Below are positions 23,513 through 29,048 of a stretch of DNA of 29,048 nt, in pieces; the stretch's first letter is position 1; the number at the start of each line of letters is the position of its first letter. The stretch spans positions 1-29,048 of the forward strand of contig NZ_CAJZFJ010000025.1 in NCBI RefSeq assembly GCF_915070105.1, read 5' to 3'. The notes below the pieces were generated by a model, which had not been told where the DNA came from, searched no databases, and worked only from the letters and a program-made list of their open reading frames with translations. The translations under genes were made by a program, and so were the position numbers. Source of the stretch: an uncultured Porphyromonas sp. (lineage in GTDB: Bacteria > Bacteroidota > Bacteroidia > Bacteroidales > Porphyromonadaceae).

Positions 23513-26044
23513 TTATCCCAGCAGTAGGGATATTTGATAGACGACAAAGCAAGCAAGCCAAGCTAGTGCACAGGAGTACACAGCGGCAAAAGCTCCCCAG
23601 CGCCAGTGTCCAGCCTCACGCCCGATCGCAATCAGTGTGGCGATGCAGGGGAAGTAGAGGAGCACGAAGAGCATGAACGTATAGGCAATGACCGGGGTGA
23701 AGGATGGTGACCCATCGGCTCGTCGCTCTGTGCGCATACGCTCGGAGAGCTGAGCTACCGCCTCCTCGCCATCATCCCCTGAGCCCGTGTAGATGACCCC
23801 CATGGTGCTGACGACGACCTCCTTGGCCATAAGCCCTGAGACGATACTTACCCCCATCTTCCAGTCGAAGCCGAGGGGACGGATGATGGGCTCACTGATG
23901 TGCCCAATGCGTCCGATGATCGACTGCTCCTGATGGTATGTGGCGAAGGCATGCTCCAGAGAGTCCACCCTTGCCTGCTTCTCTGCCTCGGGGAGGAGGG
24001 AGGCTTGTATAGCCTCCACTTGCTGGTCCTTAGTGGCACGGGCTTCGTTCTGCCTAGGGTAGTAGCTCATAAACCAAACAAGGATAGAGGCTGCAAGGAT
24101 CACGGTACCCATCTTCTGTAGGTACTGCTTGGCTCGGGTCCAGACATGGATGAGGATCGAGCGGGGTGTCGGGGTGCGATAGGGGGGGAGCTCCATGACG
24201 AAGGGGATATCCTCGCCCTTGAAGGCCGTGCTCTTCAGAAGCCGTGCCGAGCATACCGCCACGAGTACCCCGATGAGGTAGAGGGAGAATAGGACGAGGG
24301 TTGCCTGCCATGGGATCGGGAAGAAGGCTCCAGCCAGCAGGATGTACACCGGTAGACGTGCCGAGCAGCTCATGAAGGGCAGTACGAGCATCGTCACCAG
24401 CCTACTCTTCCGACTCTCGATCATACGGGTGCTCATCACCGCTGGCACATTACAGCCAAAGCCCATGATGAGCGGGATAAAGGACTTCCCATGTAAGCCC
24501 ATCTTGTGCATGAGCTTGTCCATGATGAAGGCTGCCCGAGCCATATATCCACTATCCTCCAGTAGGGAGATGAAGAGGTAGAGGATGACGATCTGGGGTA
24601 GGAAGACGATGACACCGCCTACCCCGGCGATGATCCCATCGACGATGAGGTCTCTTAGGGGGCCTTCGGCCATGATACTGCCTACCCATTCTCCGAGCTT
24701 CGCCACTCCTAGGTCAATGAGATCCATAGGATACTGACCGAGGGCAAAGGTACAGAAGAACATGAAGACCATCAGTGCTAGGAAGATCGGGAAGCCCCAC
24801 AGGCGGTGGGTCACGATGTCGTCGATGCGGTCGGTGAGGGTGCGCTTGCCACTATGCTTGGGGCGGTAGGTCTCCTTCAGTGCACCCGAGATGAAGCCGT
24901 AGCGAGCGTCGGTGATCAGAGCCTCTGCCTCCTCACTGCGCTCCTCCTTGAGACGGTGCAGGGCAAAGTCTCGGGCGGACAGCAGGAAGCCCCCACGTGC
25001 ATATCGGTGTAGGAGTTGGCTCTCGATGTCCTCGTCACGCTCTAGGAGCTTGATCGCAGTGGAGCGTGCCTGGATCGGATCGTGCTGTGAGGTATGCTCT
25101 ATGACCTTGGCTGTCAGCTCCTCGATCATTGGGTCGAGCGTAGGGCCATAGGGGATACGTATGGGGCGAAGCCTACCATGCTCGGCGTCGAAGAGCTCGG
25201 TGTCGCCTGACTTGATGCCTGGGGCTAGGGAGATGATCTCATCGAAGAGTGCCTCTAGTCCGAGCCCCGTACGGCATACGGTGGGGATCATAGGCACACC
25301 CAGTAGGCGAGAGAGGCGAGGGTAGTCGAAGTATTCCTTGCGTGCGATGAACTCATCGAACATATTGAGGGCTACGACGACGGGTAGACCTAGCTCCTTG
25401 AGCTGGAGGGTGAGGTAGAGGTTACGCTCTAGGTTGCACGTGTCGATGACGTTGAGGATCAGATCGGGTCGCTCATCGCCCGTGATATAGTTGCGTATGT
25501 AGAGCTCCTCGGGGCTGTAGGGGGAGAGGGAGTAGGAGCCGGGGAGGTCGATGAGCTCGAGCCTGTAGCCAGCGTAGTAGATATGTCCCGTCTTGGCCTC
25601 CACGGTGACCCCGCTGTAGTTGCCCACGTGCTCGTGTGCTCCGCTAGCTTGGTTGAAGAGGGAGGTCTTCCCACAGTTGGGGTTACCCAGCAGGGCGATG
25701 CGTAGGGTGGGGAGCTTGGTGCTCTGCCCACGTCCCTGCATACGATGTAGGCTATGGAGCTGAGGGTCGGGGAGGAGGTCCGTGTCTTGCTCTTCCTCGG
25801 GATGAACCTCTGTGAGAGGCTCTAGGGGACGCACCTCGATGAGCTCGGCATCCTTACGACGGAGCGAGACGTTGTAGTCAAGTATTTTGTAGTAGATAGG
25901 ATCCTTGAGGGGAGCATTGTGTACGGACATGATCTCCTTACCCTGCACGAAGCCCATCTCTAGGATGCGCTTACGGAAGGCTCCCGAGCCTCCCACCCGC
26001 ACGATGACTGCCTTATCTCCTGTCTGTAGTTGCGCTAAGTTCAT
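23513..26044 (-). CDS. feoB: Ferrous iron transporter, FeoA-FeoB fusion
   Basis: This 843-residue protein imports Fe(II) through the inner membrane. The FeoA SH3-like domain covers about 1-72 (LQTGDKAVIVRV, EMGFVQGKEI), joined by an acidic linker (75-110) to the FeoB G domain. GTPase motifs are G1 GNPNCGKTS (120-128), G2 GVTVE (145-149), G3 DLPG (166-169) and G4 NMFD (227-230). The membrane part contains the two Gate regions, recognisable from GCNVPAVMSTR and PFMSCSARLPVY. Free-standing FeoA and FeoB are common elsewhere, but this fusion is usual in Porphyromonas-type Bacteroidota. It is the first gene of the series that continues with the Cys-rich peptide. Confidence 0.96.
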   Translation of the reverse strand: MNLAQLQTGDKAVIVRVGGSGAFRKRILEMGFVQGKEIMSVHNAPLKDPIYYKILDYNVSLRRKDAELIEVRPLEPLTEVHPEEEQDTDLLPDPQLHSLHRMQGRGQSTKLPTLRIALLGNPNCGKTSLFNQASGAHEHVGNYSGVTVEAKTGHIYYAGYRLELIDLPGSYSLSPYSPEELYIRNYITGDERPDLILNVIDTCNLERNLYLTLQLKELGLPVVVALNMFDEFIARKEYFDYPRLSRLLGVPMIPTVCRTGLGLEALFDEIISLAPGIKSGDTELFDAEHGRLRPIRIPYGPTLDPMIEELTAKVIEHTSQHDPIQARSTAIKLLERDEDIESQLLHRYARGGFLLSARDFALHRLKEERSEEAEALITDARYGFISGALKETYRPKHSGKRTLTDRIDDIVTHRLWGFPIFLALMVFMFFCTFALGQYPMDLIDLGVAKLGEWVGSIMAEGPLRDLIVDGIIAGVGGVIVFLPQIVILYLFISLLEDSGYMARAAFIMDKLMHKMGLHGKSFIPLIMGFGCNVPAVMSTRMIESRKSRLVTMLVLPFMSCSARLPVYILLAGAFFPIPWQATLVLFSLYLIGVLVAVCSARLLKSTAFKGEDIPFVMELPPYRTPTPRSILIHVWTRAKQYLQKMGTVILAASILVWFMSYYPRQNEARATKDQQVEAIQASLLPEAEKQARVDSLEHAFATYHQEQSIIGRIGHISEPIIRPLGFDWKMGVSIVSGLMAKEVVVSTMGVIYTGSGDDGEEAVAQLSERMRTERRADGSPSFTPVIAYTFMLFVLLYFPCIATLIAIGREAGHWRWGAFAAVYSCALAWLACFVVYQISLLLG

Positions 26045-26051
26045 ACAAATG

Positions 26052-26059
26052 CAAAGATA
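26052..26059 (-). promoter_or_regulatory. -7 box of feoAB, nearly leaderless
   Basis: TATCTTTG on the minus strand ends 7 nt before the ATG (26044). With normal spacing, transcription would begin within about 0-4 nt of the start codon. No -33 TTG is clear. FeoA alignments leave no obvious later start. Confidence 0.5.
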
Positions 26060-26149
26060 CGTATTTTCACCTACCAGCCCTAGATAGAGTACCTACCGCT
26101 CTTAGCCTTTACCGCTCCTATATAAATACGTTCGCGCGCGAGGCATAAA

Positions 26150-26461
26150 GTGTGCGAGGAGCTCTATCTCGTTCGCTTATGTGGAGATGAGATACTCCTC
26201 ATCCACGAGAAGCGTAAACGTCCCCGAGGGCTCTATATGAGCCTACGGGGACGGTGGCGGTCACCCCAGCAGTGGGGAGGGGGACTCCGTGTGGAGCTGA
26301 GTCCCTCTCTACGTCTAGGGCTGTGGGTAGAGCCCGAAGAGCCTCCGGGCCTCCCGCCTTTAGACTCCTTACTCTCTTTAGGTTGTTTCAGGATGAGGGT
26401 GATGCTCTTCCCGCAGCGGCTCGAGAGACACGCTGGGGGCGGTCTGATCTCGAGGAGTTGA
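26150..26461 (+). CDS. Possible 103-aa protein of unknown function
   Basis: A GTG start opens 103 codons to TGA. Codon use (GAG, CTC, CGT, ATC) resembles neighbouring genes, and the first half reads like a real protein (ELYLVRLCGDEILLIHEKRKRPRGLY). The second half is rich in Pro, Gly, Leu and Arg, as GC-rich shadow frames often are. Overlapping minus-strand frames are open as well. No family is recognised. It could also be a decayed gene fragment. Confidence 0.3.
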   Translation: MCEELYLVRLCGDEILLIHEKRKRPRGLYMSLRGRWRSPQQWGGGLRVELSPSLRLGLWVEPEEPPGLPPLDSLLSLGCFRMRVMLFPQRLERHAGGGLISRS

Positions 26462-26937
26462 GATAGGGGTTGGCTCCCGAGGGGTCTCCCGGTGCCTTGT
26501 GACATCGGGGGGAGCTTTCTCCTTCTCAGAGGCAACAGCCTTCGGACTACCGGGGACGATGCTCCTGCTGGTAGGAGCGGCTGACGCCCCCAGCCCACAG
26601 AGTCTGTGGGGGTGTTCTTCTTGTATAGCGTAGCAGGGCACGGATGCCCATACGCTCATCGAGTGTCTAGTGACATCCCGACGATCCTATACAGGAGCTA
26701 TATAGAAGAATAAAATGGAATATGTGCCTCGAGGAGGGAGGGTCTTCCCCCCTTCCTCAAGAGCAAAGTTAAGAAGTTTTTTATAACCATATCCCCATCC
26801 TCGGTATATGGTTTATTTGTTTGATTATTAGTCTTTTTGTTTCCTCTGTGTAGAGGGATCTCCTTAGACGAATGCTATTCTCCCGACCTCCCTCTCGGGG
26901 GGATCTATGGCATAAGCGAAATAGTGCGTGTGAGGGG
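26462..26937. other. Structured gene-free stretch with unexplained hairpins
   Basis: It includes GCTCCT/AGGAGC (26561-26578), CCCACAGA/TCTGTGGG (26594-26610), a two-step stem AGCGTA-GGGCA/TGCCC-TACGCT (26627-26656) and a 13-bp purine-rich stem (26728-26761). The first part is very GC-rich; from 26750 it becomes AT-rich. A minus-strand TAACTTTG lies at 26764-26771. A 93-codon minus frame (26378-26659) is open but unconvincing. Confidence 0.45.
26594..26610 (+). terminator. Possible terminator downstream of the 103-aa frame
   Basis: An 8-bp stem CCCACAGA/TCTGTGGG is followed on the + strand by GGTGTTCTTCTTGT. The one-base loop in the perfect pairing would open to three or more bases in practice. 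It could end a transcript from 26150. Confidence 0.35.
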
Positions 26938-27084
26938 CATTCTGAGAGGGCTAAAACGAACATACCGAGAACGGGGAAGCGCTCTCGGTATGTTCGGTGT
27001 CGTCACCTTACATAGGTGATGAGTGCGAACATACCGAGTCCTATATGGCGTTCTCGGTATGTTCGTTTTAGCCCTTTCGGAATG
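26938..27084. repeat. Dispersed palindromic repeat, copy C (MITE-like, 147 bp)
   Basis: Terminal arms of 36 nt (26938-26973 and 27049-27084) are inverted copies matching at 34 positions. Inside are four alternating units of GAACATACCGAG and its complement (26958, 26984, 27027, 27053) flanking the core TCACCTTACATAGGTGA (27003-27019). The whole can fold into one long stem or three hairpins. There is no transposase. Short frames of 60-94 codons over it are by-products. Confidence 0.85.
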
Positions 27085-27244
27085 CTTGATAAATAGCCAC
27101 TTAGGGAAGCCCCTCGGAGCGTCCTCTGCGTCCCTCTCTACAGTCGGCTCTAGGGGGCTTACCTCAGGGTGTCCTTCGGATGAGGCCACAGAAGAGGTAG
27201 GGATGGAGGAGGGGAGGGGCGGTGAGTGCTGGGAGTGAAGGGTA

Positions 27245-27274
27245 TTAGTTCAATAGGGTATTTCTGTATCTTTG
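27245..27274 (+). promoter_or_regulatory. Promoter of the tandem secreted-protein array
   Basis: TTAG (27245-27248) and TATCTTTG (27267-27274) are 18 nt apart. The start site would be near 27280, giving a leader of about 96 nt. A frame opening at 27226 begins upstream of this promoter and is therefore not used. Confidence 0.55.
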
Positions 27275-27298
27275 CCATAGAGGCTGGTCAAAGCTATT

Positions 27299-27327
27299 GG
27301 TGTGTGCCCCCTATCAATAGGGACACC
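27299..27327 (+). promoter_or_regulatory. Leader hairpin upstream of the array
   Basis: CCCTAT (27309-27314) and ATAGGG (27317-27322) form the inner stem, and GGTGT/ACACC the outer. It would be in the mRNA leader, 49 nt before the first ATG, and is not followed by a U-tract. It may affect mRNA stability or translation; the role is inferred. Confidence 0.35.
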
Positions 27328-27375
27328 ACATGCGGGAAGGCCTCCCTGAATGAACTTATATTTACGCCCAGCCTA

Positions 27376-28041
27376 ATGAAACGCTATATCCTATCCCTTC
27401 TCCTCATAGGGTTATCTACACTGACAGCTCTAGGTCAGAAGGTGATGCCCCTAGAGAATAACGATGGGAGTGTCCTACCAAAGGAGCTCCCACGTAAGGG
27501 CACCCTCTATCTCAAAGATACCCATCGCCTCCTCCCTAAGTATGCAGGGAGCTGGGAGGGAGACTACAATGGCTACAAACTCTACGTCCAAATAGAGTTC
27601 CTAGAGAGGGCTCCCTATGCCACCTATGCGGAGAACTGTAAGTTCTTTGTGGATCAGCTGCATTTGGTGAGCAGGATCCTCGATGCCTCAGGGCGTGAGG
27701 TGATGAATGCCAAGACAAACCCCGATCGGATAGGGGTTGGAGGAGAGTTGTTTGTTAGGCGACCAACAAACGCATCCTCTGTAGAAAGGGAAGAAACCTA
27801 TCAGTTTGTCTTTTTCTATAATGACCTATCTACGGGAGTCATCTGTGTGGCTCGTATGAGTGATGATATGAAGACCTTGACCCTGAAGCTCAAGAATGTA
27901 ATTACCATAGAAGGTCCTATGATACACCCTGCGTATTTGCCTCAAGACGATAGCCCTTGGGTACTGCGTCGCACGAGCAAAGTGCCCCCAAGGTCGGCAT
28001 TAGATCCCGACTTTCCGGCACTCATTCCCTCTAGTAAGTAA
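27376..28041 (+). CDS. Secreted protein of unknown function, array copy 1
   Basis: This 221-residue protein has a signal peptide (residues 1-20, cut near ALGQ) and no lipobox Cys. The start is set at 27376 because the longer frame runs through the promoter and lacks a signal sequence. Conserved blocks with the next two genes are LYLKDTHRLLPKYAGSWEG (44-62), VSRILDASGREV (98-109), and the C-terminus WVLRRTSKVPPRSALDPDFP. The LPKYAGSWEG stretch resembles the opening strand of the Bacteroidota family DUF6705 (small beta-rich proteins); this is a tentative recollection. Cys88 and Cys157 are kept in copy 2 and may form a disulfide. It is the first gene of a co-directional array. The function is unknown. 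Confidence 0.82.
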   Translation: MKRYILSLLLIGLSTLTALGQKVMPLENNDGSVLPKELPRKGTLYLKDTHRLLPKYAGSWEGDYNGYKLYVQIEFLERAPYATYAENCKFFVDQLHLVSRILDASGREVMNAKTNPDRIGVGGELFVRRPTNASSVEREETYQFVFFYNDLSTGVICVARMSDDMKTLTLKLKNVITIEGPMIHPAYLPQDDSPWVLRRTSKVPPRSALDPDFPALIPSSK

Positions 28042-28075
28042 CACCGCCCCCAGATAGTATATAGCATAGGTCGGT

Positions 28076-28756
28076 ATGAAACGCTACATCCTATCCCTTC
28101 TCCTCATAGGGTTGTCTACACTGACAGCTCTAGGTCAGACGGTGATACCCCTAGAGAATAACTATGGGAGTGCCATGTCAAAGGAGCTCCCACGTAAGGA
28201 TATCCTTTATCTCAAAGATACCCATCGCCTCCTCCCTAAGTATGTAGGGAGCTGGGAGGGAGAGTACAAGGGCTACAAACTCTACATCCAAATAGAGTTC
28301 CGAGAGAGGGCTCCCTATTCCACTGATGCGGAGGACTGTAAGCTCTTTGTGGATCAGCTATCTCTCGTGAGTAGGATCCTTGATGCCTCAGGGCGTGAGG
28401 TGGTGAATGCTAAGACGAACCCAGACCATATAGGGGAAGGTACGAAGTTGAACGTCAAACGACCTACTGCAGATGCACCCTCAGAAGGGGGAGCTAAAAG
28501 GAGGGAAGAAGCCTATATGTTTTACTTTTCATATAATCATGACGCTACAGGGGTCTTCTGCTGGGCTCGTATGAGTGAAGATATGAAGACCTTGACACTG
28601 GAGCTCAAGAGCGTAATTACCATGGAAGGCCCTATGATACATCCCGAGTATTTACCTCAGGAGGGGACACCTTGGGTATTACGTCGCACGAGCAAAGTGC
28701 CCCCAAGGTCAGCATTAGATCCCGACTTCCCGACACTCATTCCCTCTAGTAAGTAA
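28076..28756 (+). CDS. Secreted protein of unknown function, array copy 2
   Basis: A 226-residue paralogue of copy 1 with the same signal peptide and the same C-terminal 25 residues except one. It has five extra residues (SEGGAKRREE against SSVEREE) and most substitutions between residues 119 and 162, where copy 1 reads GVGGELFVRRP and this reads GEGTKLNVKRP. Both cysteines are kept. The 34-nt gap before it ends in GCATAGGTCGGT, also found before copy 3. No promoter or terminator lies in the gap, so it is probably co-transcribed with copy 1. Confidence 0.85.
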   Translation: MKRYILSLLLIGLSTLTALGQTVIPLENNYGSAMSKELPRKDILYLKDTHRLLPKYVGSWEGEYKGYKLYIQIEFRERAPYSTDAEDCKLFVDQLSLVSRILDASGREVVNAKTNPDHIGEGTKLNVKRPTADAPSEGGAKRREEAYMFYFSYNHDATGVFCWARMSEDMKTLTLELKSVITMEGPMIHPEYLPQEGTPWVLRRTSKVPPRSALDPDFPTLIPSSK

Positions 28757-28792
28757 CACCGCTCCCAGTCGGTATAAGTAGCATAGGTCGGT

Positions 28793-29048
28793 ATGAAACG
28801 CTGTATCCTATTCCTTCTCCTCGTAGGGTTGTCTACACTGACAGCTCTAGGCCAGAAGGTGATGCCCCTAGAGAATAACTATGGGGACATCAAGTCAAAG
28901 GAGCCCCCCTACTCACGTAAGGATATCCTCTATCTCAAAGATACCCATCGCCTCCTCCCTAAGTATGCGGGGAGCTGGGAGGGAGACTACAAGGGCTACA
29001 AACTCTACGTCCAAATAGAGTTCCTAGAGAGGGCTCCCTATGCCACCT
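28793..29048 (+). CDS. Secreted protein of unknown function, array copy 3 (cut by window edge)
   Basis: The first 85 codons are visible. The signal peptide differs slightly (MKRCILFLLLVG). The mature start reads QKVMPLENNYGDIKSKEPPYSRKDILYLKD, with two extra residues relative to copies 1 and 2. From LYLKDTHRLLPKYAGSWEGDY on it follows copy 1 more closely than copy 2 (AGSW and ERAPYAT as in copy 1; KGYKLY as in copy 2), which suggests mixing between copies. The 3' end and any further copies lie outside the window. Confidence 0.85.
   Translation, partial: MKRCILFLLLVGLSTLTALGQKVMPLENNYGDIKSKEPPYSRKDILYLKDTHRLLPKYAGSWEGDYKGYKLYVQIEFLERAPYAT

Larger units (their letters stand above)
27376..29048 (+). 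repeat. Tandem gene duplication array (period about 700-717 bp)
   Basis: Start codons at 27376, 28076 and 28793 give periods of 700 and 717 bp. Both genes and spacers are repeated (CACCGC..CCCAG at the start and AGCATAGGTCGGT at the end of each spacer), so the duplicated unit is gene plus spacer. Confidence 0.9.

Noticed and set aside
26233..26659. Minus-strand frames of 93 and 121 codons
   Set aside because: They are rich in Pro, Arg and Ser, overlap each other and the + strand frame, and have no recognisable domain. They look like GC-rich shadow frames.
26462..26700. Known structural RNA such as RNase P, tmRNA or SRP RNA
   Set aside because: None of the consensus sequence blocks I know for these RNAs are present, although hairpins are abundant.
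26837..27238. Short frames of 60-94 codons around the right-hand repeat
   Set aside because: They translate the palindromic repeat on both strands and have no independent support.
27226..27375. 50-residue N-terminal extension of the first array protein
   Set aside because: It runs across the TATCTTTG promoter, lacks a signal peptide, and the paralogues start at the MKRYIL position.

Overview
The window reads as a chromosomal segment of a Bacteroidota bacterium, most likely a Porphyromonas species of moderate-to-high GC. The evidence is: several promoters of the Bacteroidota type (TTG/TTTG, about 18-19 nt, then TAnnTTTG); families largely confined to this phylum (GLPGLI, DUF3316, outer-membrane TonB receptors with a carboxypeptidase-like N-domain, Cys-anchored surface lipoproteins); a FeoA-FeoB fusion; and a Bacteroidota-type ParC. 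The species is inferred, not proven. No rRNA, tRNA, CRISPR array, intact insertion sequence or phage gene was seen.

Layout. Positions 156-2570 (+) encode a TonB-dependent outer-membrane receptor. It converges on a quinol-dependent nitric oxide reductase (2679-4928, -), with an 18-bp perfect hairpin between them. A roughly 1-kb gene-poor stretch with the first copy of a repeat family follows. Next come a small lipoprotein (5910-6668, +) and a convergent secreted S9 peptidase (6816-9356, -), separated by a perfect 30-bp hairpin. A tight minus-strand operon (14323 to 9577) holds topoisomerase IV subunit A, a DUF3316 protein and an S41 lipoprotein peptidase. Positions 14.4-15.8 kb hold a relic of an IS30-type transposase, an 85-aa membrane protein and a hairpin-rich region with a second repeat locus. 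MsrAB (lipoprotein methionine sulfoxide reductase) and a GLPGLI protein follow, both on the minus strand.

A long minus-strand series (26044 to 18718) carries FeoAB, a FeoB-associated Cys-rich peptide, a Ca2+/Na+ antiporter, a bifunctional RelA/SpoT enzyme and an anaerobic sulfatase-maturating radical SAM enzyme. The right end has a 1.3-kb region with no confident gene. It contains the best copy of the repeat family (147 bp with 36-nt inverted termini). It is followed by a tandem array of at least three closely related secreted proteins of unknown function, the last cut by the window edge.

Themes. NO reductase, MsrAB and ferrous iron uptake fit an anaerobe living on inflamed mucosa. The periplasmic and secreted peptidases fit a peptide-fermenting lifestyle. 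The least explained parts are the tandem secreted-protein array, the repeat family built on the core TCACCTTACATAGGTGA, and the structured region at 26.1-26.8 kb.
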